A DNA stretch of 5,591 bases, taken from contig DUKW01000059.1 in the NCBI GenBank assembly GCA_013329105.1, positions 1 through 5,591 on the forward strand, given 5' to 3'. The notes beneath the pieces are model-generated. The model was not told where the DNA came from, searched no databases, and saw only the letters and a list, made by a program, of their open reading frames with translations. Position numbers and translations under genes: made by a program. This document shows, in pieces, positions 1-5,457 of the stretch. The stretch comes from Candidatus Methanomethylophilaceae archaeon. Lineage in GTDB: Archaea; Thermoplasmatota; Thermoplasmata; Methanomassiliicoccales; Methanomethylophilaceae. Position 1 is the stretch's first letter. The number at the start of each line of letters is the position of its first letter.

Positions 1-1597
1 CGGCAGCACCTATACGGTGACCGGCAACTGACATGACATCATCGACACGTCCGAGGATCCAGATATCACCGTCCTTGTCGATTCTTCCCCCATCTCCCGT
101 GAAATAGTATCCAGGATAAACATCCCAGTATGTTTCGCGGTAGCGCTTGTGGTCGCCCCATAGCGTACGTGTTATGGATGGCCAAGGTTGTGTTATAACC
201 AAGCGCCCATCCTCATCCAATTCGCATACGGTCTTATCTTCTCTGATGGTCAGAGGTGAGACTCCAAAGAATGGTTTTGTGGCGCAACCAGGCTTGAGAT
301 TGGTGACACCATGTAGTGGAGAAATCATTATACCACCTGTTTCCGTCTGCCACCAGGTGTCTATAACCGGGCTCTGTTTGTTGCCTACGACACTGTAATA
401 CCAATACCACGCCTCCGGGTCTATGGGCTCGCCCACACTTGCTAAGAGTCTTATGGATGAGAGGTCATGTCTCTTAACCCAATCATCACCAGTCTTACGC
501 ATCATTCTTATAGCTGTGGGGGCAGTATAGAAGACGTTAACCTTCCACTTCTCAGCCACCTGCCAGAACCTGTCTGGTTGTGGGTAATTGGGGACACCCT
601 CAAACATAAGTGTGGTACCACCAGCGGAAAGTGGGCCATATAATATATAACTGTGGCCGGTTATCCAGCCTATGTCAGCGGTACACCAAAAGACCTCACC
701 CGGCTGATATCCGAATATGTATTCAAAAGTGACTGTTGTGTAAAGGTTATACCCGCCACAGGTATGGAGGGCTCCTTTGGGTTTTCCAGTAGAGCCACTG
801 GTATAAAGTATGAAAAGAGGGTCCTCCGCATCCATGATTTCAGGCTCGCAGAATGCGGAAGCATTGGCCATCTCTTCATGGTACCAGAAATCACGCCCTT
901 CTTCCATCACAATATCCGATCCAGTTCGTCTCACAACAATGACAGTCTCAACAGAGGTGCCACGTTCCAGTGCTTCGTTGGCTTTTCCCTTGAGGTCTAT
1001 CACCTTTCCGCCACGGAAACTTCCGTCCGACGTGACTAAGACTTTTGCGCCACAGTCATCTATACGATTGTATAAGGCGTCGGAACTGAACCCTCCAAAA
1101 ACAACACTGTGTATTGCACCGATGCGTGCGCAGGCAAGCATAGATATTGCCAGCTCAGGGATCATAGGCAGATATATGGCTACCCTGTCTCCTTTGCTGA
1201 CACCTTTGGACTTTAGGACATTGGCAAACCTGTTAACCTCATATTGAAGCTGGCCATAAGTAAGGATACGAACATCATCGTCCTCCTCTCCCTGCCATAT
1301 TATGGCCGCTTGGTTCTTTTTCCCATTGTTTACATGTCTGTCGATACAGTTATGGGTGACATTGAGTTTGCCGCCTTTGAACCATGTAATCCTTACATTG
1401 TCTTTATCCCATTCCAAGACCGAGTCCCAATCCTTTGAGAACCATTCGATCCTGTCGGCCATTTTTGTCCAGAAACCCTCAGGATCCTTTATGGATTCCT
1501 CATACATGTGCTTGTACTCATCTTCACTGGTGATCAGAGCACCTTCTAGGTGCCTTTTCGCCGGTCTGATGATTTTGGGTATTTTTTCCTCACTCAT
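1..1597 (-). CDS. acs: Acetyl-CoA synthetase (AMP-forming), 5' part, truncated by window edge
   Basis: Activates acetate with ATP to acetyl-AMP and then forms acetyl-CoA; a cytosolic enzyme of acetate assimilation. I translated 532 uninterrupted codons from the ATG at 1597-1595 to the left edge. Visible motifs are the P-loop-like YTSGSTGKPKG (265-275), GEPID (389-393), DTWWQTETGG (413-422), YFTGDGGR (498-505) and WILGRVDDVMSVAGHRIG (513-530). With an offset of two these match Salmonella Acs: Trp416 corresponds to Trp414, which limits the acyl pocket to acetate-sized substrates, and Asp502, Arg517 and Arg528 match nucleotide-binding or hinge residues. Family members are usually 630-660 residues, so about 100-130 residues, including the catalytic and acetylatable Lys, lie outside the window. 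GGAGG six bases upstream fixes the start. The usual VSGHR reads VAGHR here. Propionate or another short acid as substrate is a less likely alternative. Confidence 0.97.
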   Translation of the reverse strand, partial: MSEEKIPKIIRPAKRHLEGALITSEDEYKHMYEESIKDPEGFWTKMADRIEWFSKDWDSVLEWDKDNVRITWFKGGKLNVTHNCIDRHVNNGKKNQAAIIWQGEEDDDVRILTYGQLQYEVNRFANVLKSKGVSKGDRVAIYLPMIPELAISMLACARIGAIHSVVFGGFSSDALYNRIDDCGAKVLVTSDGSFRGGKVIDLKGKANEALERGTSVETVIVVRRTGSDIVMEEGRDFWYHEEMANASAFCEPEIMDAEDPLFILYTSGSTGKPKGALHTCGGYNLYTTVTFEYIFGYQPGEVFWCTADIGWITGHSYILYGPLSAGGTTLMFEGVPNYPQPDRFWQVAEKWKVNVFYTAPTAIRMMRKTGDDWVKRHDLSSIRLLASVGEPIDPEAWYWYYSVVGNKQSPVIDTWWQTETGGIMISPLHGVTNLKPGCATKPFFGVSPLTIREDKTVCELDEDGRLVITQPWPSITRTLWGDHKRYRETYWDVYPGYYFTGDGGRIDKDGDIWILGRVDDVMSVAGHRIGAA

Positions 1598-1603
1598 GTT
1601 TGT

Positions 1604-1608
1604 CCTCC
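1604..1608 (-). promoter_or_regulatory. Ribosome binding site of acs
   Basis: GGAGG on the minus strand, six bases before the acs ATG. It is the strongest Shine-Dalgarno sequence in the window and decides the start. It suggests acs is translated from a leadered mRNA, unlike several neighbours whose leaders appear very short. Confidence 0.85.
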
Positions 1609-1630
1609 GTTTTTCTAACATACTCTTTGA

Positions 1631-1665
1631 TGTAGGTTACTACAGGCGAATCAATAAGGGATTGA
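1631..1665 (-). repeat. Two perfect dyads in the acs leader
   Basis: Read on the plus strand, TGTAG-GTTA-CTACA (1631-1644) is a 5-bp inverted repeat with a 4-base loop. TCAAT-AAGGG-ATTGA (1651-1665) is a 5-bp inverted repeat with a 5-base spacer. Both lie between the putative acs transcription start (about 1675) and its ribosome binding site. They could be repressor operators just downstream of the promoter or small RNA hairpins in the leader. The arms are short, so chance occurrence is possible. Confidence 0.35.
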
Positions 1666-1692
1666 CCTCCCGCTTTCTCTGAAAATGGAACT

Positions 1693-1706
1693 CTTATATT
1701 TTAAAT
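1693..1706 (-). promoter_or_regulatory. Putative TATA box of acs
   Basis: The minus strand reads ATTTAAAATATAAG, an A/T-rich archaeal TATA-like element. A start 25 bp downstream would fall near 1675 and give a leader of about 75 nt that includes the GGAGG site. It lies in the 170-bp gap behind the regulator gene, so acs probably has its own promoter. The position is inferred from sequence only. Confidence 0.5.
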
Positions 1707-1721
1707 GTGTGTTTTTTCGTC

Positions 1722-1727
1722 AAAAAA
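1722..1727 (-). terminator. Possible T-run terminator of the winged-helix regulator gene
   Basis: Six consecutive T residues on the minus strand, about 40 bases past the regulator stop codon. Archaeal transcription commonly ends at such T-runs without a required hairpin. It sits just before the putative acs TATA box, consistent with separate transcripts. Confidence 0.3.
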
Positions 1728-1733
1728 TAGGCG

Positions 1734-1765
1734 TCATTCGTAAATAAACAACGAATATCGAATGA
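1734..1765. repeat. Nested inverted repeats between the regulator and acs genes
   Basis: TCATTCG (1734-1740) pairs with CGAATGA (1759-1765). Inside this, ATTCGT (1736-1741) pairs with ACGAAT (1751-1756) across 9 bases. The element lies just past the regulator stop codon and about 30 bp upstream of the putative acs TATA box, a position compatible with an activator site or the end of the regulator transcript. Arm length is modest. Confidence 0.3.
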
Positions 1766-1767
1766 AA

Positions 1768-2136
1768 TTAATGTATGGCACAATCCCTTGTTTCCTCATT
1801 AACAATATTTGCTGGGAGAACGTAGGTATAATTCTCCACCGGGCCGTCTGTCTTTTTAATAGATACCATAACCACTCCCTCGGAGAACTCTATGTTGGCG
1901 TTTTTGACCTTGGATTTGTAATATGATACCCTCTTACCAGATCTTGTGATCCGTCTTTCTGTGCAGCTGAGTAGGCCCGCATCCTCTAATTGCCTAATCT
2001 TGCGATAGCATGCAGCGATAGGAATGCCCAATCTTTCGCTCATCTCTTTGGCGCTCATGGCCTCTCTCATCGTTGCCAATGTTATCTTTGCTGAGTAGAG
2101 GTCAGTTATGAGCCTAGAGGTTTCAAGAGCTCGCAT
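1768..2136 (-). CDS. Winged-helix transcriptional regulator, ArsR-like, archaeal type
   Basis: A 122-residue probable DNA-binding repressor or activator. The winged-helix core spans residues about 7-75: a first helix near 7-24, helix two with the pattern MSAKEMSERLGIP (27-39), a recognition helix around 40-53 (AACYRKIRQLEDAG) and a basic beta wing at 56-72 (CTERRITRSGKRVSYY). This is the usual layout of archaeal ArsR-family and related HTH proteins. A short C-terminal segment (76-122) of mixed strands may dimerise or sense a ligand. Cys43, Cys58 and Cys119 are not spaced as a metal-binding cluster. The ATG at 2136 is the only sensible start: an in-frame ATG at 2151 is followed two codons later by TGA. 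The leader is probably about 13 nt. Lying directly upstream of acs in the same direction makes acs a plausible but unproven target; no effector can be named. Confidence 0.85.
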   Translation of the reverse strand: MRALETSRLITDLYSAKITLATMREAMSAKEMSERLGIPIAACYRKIRQLEDAGLLSCTERRITRSGKRVSYYKSKVKNANIEFSEGVVMVSIKKTDGPVENYTYVLPANIVNEETRDCAIH

Positions 2137-2166
2137 GAGGACTCACGTCATGGTTATTGGGATGAT

Positions 2167-2180
2167 GAATTATATATCTT
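2167..2180 (-). promoter_or_regulatory. Putative TATA box of the winged-helix regulator
   Basis: The minus strand reads AAGATATATAATTC, a good archaeal TATA-like element. A start 25 bp downstream falls near 2149, about 13 bases before the ATG, typical of short-leader archaeal mRNAs. It lies in the gap behind the phosphatase gene, so the regulator is probably transcribed on its own. Confidence 0.55.
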
Positions 2181-2225
2181 ATTATCAGAAGTGATAGCTG
2201 CAATCTGGGTGTTTTCAGATAATTT

Positions 2226-2906
2226 TTACTCTTCATCATACAATCGCCTATCGATATCCAATCCTCCCACCAAGATACCGATGTTCAGACCTAAGACAGC
2301 TCCCATTAAGACATCAAATGGGAAGTGAAGGCCCAGCATAATCCTACTAACCCCTATAGCCACCGCAAAGACTAATACCACTGGTGCCCAGCGTTTACAG
2401 CGCATTATAAAAACGCCAGTGACAGTGAATGCACCTAATGTGTGGCCGGAAGGAAAAGACTCACTAACGGCGCTACTTAGCGCCTCTACACCACTCAGGA
2501 CTTCATAAGGTCTTGGCCGATCAATAAGAGTCTTCATGCTGTAACCGATTAAAATTGTGACCAGCATGGCCAGAAGAATTCCAGCTCCCAAGCGGGGGTG
2601 GCCTCCAACCCATAATATCAAAGAGAATATTATTATGAAATAAAGTGAACCCAGTTCTGTGAATACTGTCAGAAAATCGGTCATATGACCGGGCACGCCG
2701 AGTCCATAGATGTAATAGAATGCAGTCTCGTCTTTCTCCAGTAAAGGTTGGTAATCAAGAAGCAAAGGTGAAATGGCGATGAGGATAATCAGGCATGCCA
2801 AGAGAACATACTGTAAAGACCCACCCTCGTCGCCGTTCCAACGCATGTTTTGGGATTGACGGACAGCTTCAAATCGTTTTCTGCTTATCTGATATGCCGT
2901 TGGCAT
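2226..2906 (-). CDS. PAP2-family membrane phosphatase (phosphatidate/polyprenyl-phosphate type)
   Basis: Integral membrane phosphatase of 226 residues; family members dephosphorylate lipid phosphates such as phosphatidate or polyprenyl (pyro)phosphates, with the active site facing the outside. All three signature motifs are present: K125-x6-R132-P133 (KTLIDRPRP), P152-S-G-H155 and S187-R188-x5-H194-x3-D198 (SRIMLGLHFPFD). His194 is the expected nucleophile, His155 the acid and Asp198 its partner. Hydrophobic segments lie at about 31-50, 87-103, 105-122, 153-168, 174-187 and 198-215. In archaea a role in recycling polyprenyl carriers for glycosylation or in lipid synthesis is likely, but the substrate cannot be told. 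The start is uncertain: the ATG at 2906 gives a basic 20-residue extension, while the ATG at 2846 (Met21), just before the first helix, is possible because a TATA-like box touches the first ATG. The gene diverges from the universal stress protein gene. Confidence 0.93.
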   Translation of the reverse strand: MPTAYQISRKRFEAVRQSQNMRWNGDEGGSLQYVLLACLIILIAISPLLLDYQPLLEKDETAFYYIYGLGVPGHMTDFLTVFTELGSLYFIIIFSLILWVGGHPRLGAGILLAMLVTILIGYSMKTLIDRPRPYEVLSGVEALSSAVSESFPSGHTLGAFTVTGVFIMRCKRWAPVVLVFAVAIGVSRIMLGLHFPFDVLMGAVLGLNIGILVGGLDIDRRLYDEE

Positions 2907-2908
2907 AA

Positions 2909-2919
2909 TATTTATATGA
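2909..2919. promoter_or_regulatory. TATA-like box in the 43-bp divergent intergenic region
   Basis: TATTTATATGA on the plus strand. In plus orientation it predicts a start near 2940 and a leader of about 10 nt for the universal stress protein gene, a good fit. In minus orientation (TCATATAAATA) it would start transcription inside the phosphatase reading frame, near codon 6. A second A/T-rich box on the minus strand around 2960-2970 (CAATATAATAG) could instead serve the phosphatase gene from its full-length ATG. Confidence 0.5.
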
Positions 2920-2949
2920 TTTTTAACCTGAGGATATTCCGATTACTAA

Positions 2950-3750
2950 ATGGACACTATTATATTGCCTGTAGACTTATCACGCCAGTCTAAGATGATG
3001 ATACCCTGCATGGTTGAGTTTAGTCGTTTTGGTATAAGAAAAGTGATAGTTCTTTATGTGAATCCAGAAGGAGTGCCCCTCACTAAGATCACATTGGATG
3101 AACTGAATGATTTCGTGAACCAGCTCTGTGAGGAAGGCTTCGACGCAGAACTTAAAATATCAACAGGGCTACGTCCCTATGAGGTCATTATACACTGTGC
3201 TGAAGAACTTGGGGCCGACACCATCGTCATGCCATCAAGTGGAAAAGGGAGGGCAACCATGTTACTCTTGGGTAGCAACTCCCTTTCTGTTCTCCGTAAA
3301 GCTAGTGTTCAAGTATTGCTTAAGAGATTCATCAAAGGTCCTGGGGGAAGTATATGTGAGACTTTTCCCCTAACTTTTAAGAAGGTCATGGTGGTCCTTC
3401 CCCCAATGAGCAGGGATAATGGTTTTATGGAAAGGGTCAACAGATTAATAAAGAGGGGCAGACTCGATAATGTTTTGATATTAAATCCAGTATCGGGAGC
3501 GAAAATGGAATACAGCTACAGCAACATAATGTCGCCAGAGGAAATATATAAAAAAATGGAGTTAGGAGAATATGATATAGGGAGCGTTCCCAGAAATATA
3601 TTGGACGCGATTGTAGCTGAATCCATCAGCCTTTTGGTACTCCCAGGATGTCTGCGCGAGCCTATGCACAGTCTGCTAAAGGGGAGTCCCATAGAGCAGA
3701 TCCTGCAAAATTCAAAAGCTTCCCTTATGGTAATACCAACTGATGGGTGA
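2950..3750 (+). CDS. Tandem-domain universal stress protein (UspA family)
   Basis: Cytosolic protein of 266 residues with two UspA-like alpha/beta domains. The first (1-126) begins with the typical strand TIILPVDLS and ends with a nucleotide-loop motif around 95-109. The family pattern G-2x-G-9x-G-S/T appears as P95-SS-G98-9x-G108-S109, so the first glycine is proline. The second (about 143-264) starts with KKVMVVLPP and ends with LPGCLREP...LLKGS (231-246), where Gly233 and Gly245-Ser246 remain but the middle glycine is Arg236. ATP binding is therefore plausible in the first domain and doubtful in the second. Such proteins often act as nucleotide-dependent regulators or chaperone-like factors under stress, and some bind membrane transporters. 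The TGA at 3748-3750 lies between two candidate starts of the next gene, indicating coupling. The leader appears very short and the Shine-Dalgarno (TGAGGA, 2929-2934) is weak and distant. Confidence 0.87.
   Translation: MDTIILPVDLSRQSKMMIPCMVEFSRFGIRKVIVLYVNPEGVPLTKITLDELNDFVNQLCEEGFDAELKISTGLRPYEVIIHCAEELGADTIVMPSSGKGRATMLLLGSNSLSVLRKASVQVLLKRFIKGPGGSICETFPLTFKKVMVVLPPMSRDNGFMERVNRLIKRGRLDNVLILNPVSGAKMEYSYSNIMSPEEIYKKMELGEYDIGSVPRNILDAIVAESISLLVLPGCLREPMHSLLKGSPIEQILQNSKASLMVIPTDG
3746..3750 (+). promoter_or_regulatory. GGTGA ribosome binding site overlapping the USP stop codon
   Basis: GGTGA matches the 3' part of the archaeal Shine-Dalgarno consensus (GGAGGTGA) and lies four bases before the ATG at 3755. 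It contains the TGA stop of the universal stress protein gene, so ribosomes terminating there could restart at once. It favours 3755 over the ATG at 3743, which has no upstream Shine-Dalgarno sequence. Confidence 0.5.
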
Positions 3751-3754
3751 GGCG

Positions 3755-4375
3755 ATGAAAATACCTTTTTCCTTAAAGAATATGGAACAGGCGCTTGCGT
3801 GGTGCTTAATAGGCATCATGTTTTTAGCTGCCATCCTATCATTGGCGGAAGGAAGAGTGTTTTTCTTTTTGATGGCAGCGGTGGCACTTTTTTTATCATT
3901 ATATCCCCCACTGAAACATAACGACATAAATGTGATGCCCCCCATTGAGCTCATACTGTTAATGACCATTCCTTTCATCATTTTCATCGTCATAATATTA
4001 ATACCCGAGTTGATGCTTAGATCGGTCATCCGTGCAGCCGAATTAATGGCTATATATTTCGTTGGTTTGGTGTTGTTGATACATTTACAGGATTATCACG
4101 GACTTGTGCTGGACAGAGTGTTCACAGTGTTCTTTATGATAGTCTTCACCTCGGCAATGGGTGTGATGTATGCTCTGGGACAATACCTATCTGATCAGCT
4201 CTTTGGTACCATGTTAGTCATGGACAACCAGGAACTGATGGTTAATCTAGCTCTCTGCGTCTTTGGTGGAGTTTTCATGTCTTTCGTGCTTCTCTTTTAC
4301 ATGAAGAGAAGGGGGATTAACCACCTAAACTCCTCTAATTTAAACAATAACAATATGAATGATGACAGGGTGTGA
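3755..4375 (+). CDS. Six-helix membrane protein, divergent paralogue of the next gene
   Basis: Polytopic membrane protein of 206 residues (210 if started at 3743). Numbered from 3755, hydrophobic segments lie at about 13-30, 35-50, 63-87, 96-111, 122-141 and 162-183. A basic stop (KRR) and an Asn-rich tail, probably cytosolic, follow. No known family is obvious on its own. The last two helices align with the protein at 4474-5184 with one gap: FMIVFTSA-MGV against FMVIMTSCFFGV, then NQELMVNLALCVFGGV (158-173) against LQDTVYDLIMDFVGGV. Residues that are Glu159, Glu162, Asp183 and Asp187 in that neighbour are Ala140, Gln143, Asn164 and Cys168 here, and the WWDN...H motif is missing, so any chemistry of the neighbour is probably lost. 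Overlap with the universal stress protein gene suggests the two products work together, perhaps as membrane anchor and cytosolic regulator. That is inference. Confidence 0.82.
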   Translation: MKIPFSLKNMEQALAWCLIGIMFLAAILSLAEGRVFFFLMAAVALFLSLYPPLKHNDINVMPPIELILLMTIPFIIFIVIILIPELMLRSVIRAAELMAIYFVGLVLLIHLQDYHGLVLDRVFTVFFMIVFTSAMGVMYALGQYLSDQLFGTMLVMDNQELMVNLALCVFGGVFMSFVLLFYMKRRGINHLNSSNLNNNNMNDDRV

Positions 4376-4473
4376 TGATTTTCTTGCCAGAAACGGCATC
4401 AACGCACGGATCTCAACTAAATAAATATAGGTAAGCTCGCGATCAACGATGAAACCGTAGGCAGGGCTATACA
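4376..4473 (+). promoter_or_regulatory. Intergenic region with putative promoter of the second membrane gene
   Basis: 98 bp without a gene. A/T-rich AATAAATATA (4420-4429) is a TATA-like element predicting a start near 4450 and a leader of about 24 nt. AGGCAGGG just before the ATG at 4474 could act as a weak ribosome binding site. A weak T-rich stretch (ATTTTCTT, 4378-4385) right after the upstream stop codon may end that transcript. The second membrane gene may thus have its own promoter as well as read-through from the stress protein operon. Confidence 0.4.
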
Positions 4474-5184
4474 ATGAACGGATCAGTCAGTGATGAACCC
4501 AAGAGCACAGTTGCCTTCAGAGGGTGGGAGGCAGCGCTCTGGTTGGTTTTTAGTGCAATCCTTCTCTTCATGTCGATAGAGTCCTTCTTACTATGGTCCA
4601 GAGTGGATAGTTATTATTCTCGCCCTGCCTTTACGGGGACGCTGGGGGTACTCGTCTTTTCCATTCCCTTATACCTTCGTATGTCCGGGAAATTGATAAC
4701 TCCATGGCCGCTTATCATACTGATATATCTATCCATATTTCTGCATACATGGGGAGATTTCGCCCGTTTCTATGATCAATACAGTTGGTGGGACAACCTA
4801 ACACATTTTGTGTCCAGCACCACCGTAGCCGTGATATCTTTCTTGGCCATAGTGATATTGACGCATTATGTAGACGTCGTGTATATGCCTGTTGAGATTA
4901 TACCTTTCATGGTCATAATGACCTCTTGTTTTTTTGGAGTTACCTGGGAGCTCTTGGAGTGGTTTTTGGATTGGGCGACAGGTACGGGGATGCAATATAG
5001 CCTTCAAGACACGGTATATGACTTAATAATGGATTTTGTTGGAGGGGTCATTGTGGGTAGTGTAGGATATAAATACCTTCATTATCACAGCCCTGATGAA
5101 CTAGCTATAGGCTTAGGCATCGAAGACTTTATGCACACTATGGCAAAAAAATGGGCAGACCGTGCCCATCTGCTACAGACTTGA
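4474..5184 (+). CDS. Polytopic membrane protein resembling DUF2238/YjdF family
   Basis: Membrane protein of 236 residues with six probable helices at about 20-40, 52-68, 76-92, 112-131, 140-160 and 183-200, and a soluble C-terminal tail of about 35 residues. Polar and aromatic residues cluster at the membrane: H91-x2-G94-D95-x4-Y100-D101-x3-W105-W106-D107-x3-H111, then W158-E159-x2-E162-W163-x2-D166, then D179-x3-D183-x3-D187-x2-G190-G191. This pattern (WDN-x2-HF, WE-x2-E, DT-x2-D-L-x3-D-x2-G) recalls DUF2238/YjdF-like proteins, whose function is not established; the assignment is from memory of the pattern and is moderate. The intramembrane acidic and histidine residues would suit metal binding, proton transfer or lipid chemistry, but no activity can be claimed. 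It lies 98 bp after a diverged paralogue and before another paralogue. Confidence 0.85.
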   Translation: MNGSVSDEPKSTVAFRGWEAALWLVFSAILLFMSIESFLLWSRVDSYYSRPAFTGTLGVLVFSIPLYLRMSGKLITPWPLIILIYLSIFLHTWGDFARFYDQYSWWDNLTHFVSSTTVAVISFLAIVILTHYVDVVYMPVEIIPFMVIMTSCFFGVTWELLEWFLDWATGTGMQYSLQDTVYDLIMDFVGGVIVGSVGYKYLHYHSPDELAIGLGIEDFMHTMAKKWADRAHLLQT

Positions 5185-5199
5185 TATTTGGTCAAAAAG

Positions 5200-5276
5200 G
5201 GAATCATGTTTTCAGGAGGCAATCCTAGAGGCAATAGAAACAGATGGGATTCGTACTTTCAGATCTCCATGATTCC
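5200..5276. repeat. 9-bp inverted repeat pair
   Basis: GGAATCATG at 5200-5208 and its exact reverse complement CATGATTCC at 5268-5276, 59 bases apart. It begins 15 bases after the stop codon of the second membrane gene and could form a long-loop stem at the transcript's 3' end. A remnant of a small inserted element is another reading, but no target duplication is visible. Confidence 0.35.
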
Positions 5277-5314
5277 ATACTTGATTATAGACGAAAAGAA
5301 TTGATGGAATAACC

Positions 5315-5336
5315 CCATAACTGCTCCATAACTGCT
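5315..5336. repeat. Tandem 11-bp direct repeat
   Basis: CCATAACTGCT occurs twice with no spacer (5315-5325 and 5326-5336). One helical turn per unit makes it a possible tandem binding site upstream of the third membrane gene, or a simple slippage duplication. Confidence 0.5.
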
Positions 5337-5395
5337 AATTAAATTTCTCTTCAGTTCCGATAAAAGGTATTATCTATTTTTAGGTCTTCTAATTG

Positions 5396-5405
5396 TTTGA
5401 TCAAA
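5396..5405. promoter_or_regulatory. Perfect 10-bp palindrome TTTGATCAAA, candidate operator
   Basis: TTTGATCAAA lies about 18 bp upstream of the putative TATA box of the third membrane gene, where an archaeal activator or regulator could bind. A one-mismatch relative, TTTGGTCAAA, lies at 5187-5196 just after the preceding gene. Short A/T-rich palindromes arise easily by chance. Confidence 0.25.
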
Positions 5406-5422
5406 TATCCCAACTGGATTGC

Positions 5423-5430
5423 TTTATTAA
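5423..5430 (+). promoter_or_regulatory. Putative TATA box of the third membrane gene
   Basis: TTTATTAA on the plus strand, about 30 bp before the ATG at 5458. This predicts a start near 5452 and a nearly leaderless mRNA, in which case the AAGG at 5444-5447 would not be transcribed. Confidence 0.4.
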
Positions 5431-5457
5431 CGATAAATGAACTAAGGTATGGTCTAA

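Larger units (their letters stand above)
5185..5457. other. 273-bp non-coding gap between paralogous membrane genes, with small repeats
   Basis: No convincing gene here. Structured elements are: two related near-palindromes, TTTGGTCAAA (5187-5196) and the perfect TTTGATCAAA (5396-5405); a 9-bp inverted repeat GGAATCATG/CATGATTCC (5200-5208 and 5268-5276); an 8-bp direct repeat GAGGCAAT (5216-5223 and 5228-5235); and an 11-bp tandem repeat (5315-5336). A T5 run at 5377-5381 could terminate transcription. The gap is the longest non-coding stretch in the window. Confidence 0.6.

Noticed and set aside
147..1682. Several open frames on the plus strand opposite acs (147-398, 653-1039, 810-1247, 1244-1438, 1302-1682)
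   Set aside because: They lie wholly or largely antisense to an intact, motif-rich acs frame, show no recognisable domains and lack ribosome binding sites.
2149..2151. Upstream in-frame ATG for the winged-helix regulator
   Set aside because: The frame reads ATG ACG TGA, so it stops at once and cannot extend the protein.
2203..2220. Hairpin ATCTG-8nt-CAGAT followed by a T5 run, like a plus-strand terminator
   Set aside because: The stem is only 5 bp and no plus-strand gene lies upstream; on the minus strand it lacks a T-run.
3712..4029. Minus-strand open frame across the USP/membrane gene junction
   Set aside because: Low-complexity Met/Lys/Ser-rich translation opposite well-supported genes; a shadow of the hydrophobic coding strand.
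4449..4460. Three-codon leader frame (Met-Lys-Pro-stop) before the second membrane gene
   Set aside because: Too short to carry evidence; it starts about where transcription is predicted to begin.
5206..5304. Possible 32-residue small protein starting MFSGGNPRGN
   Set aside because: It has an AGGG four bases upstream, but no hydrophobic or domain-like pattern, and it overlaps the inverted repeat; a frame this short is expected by chance.
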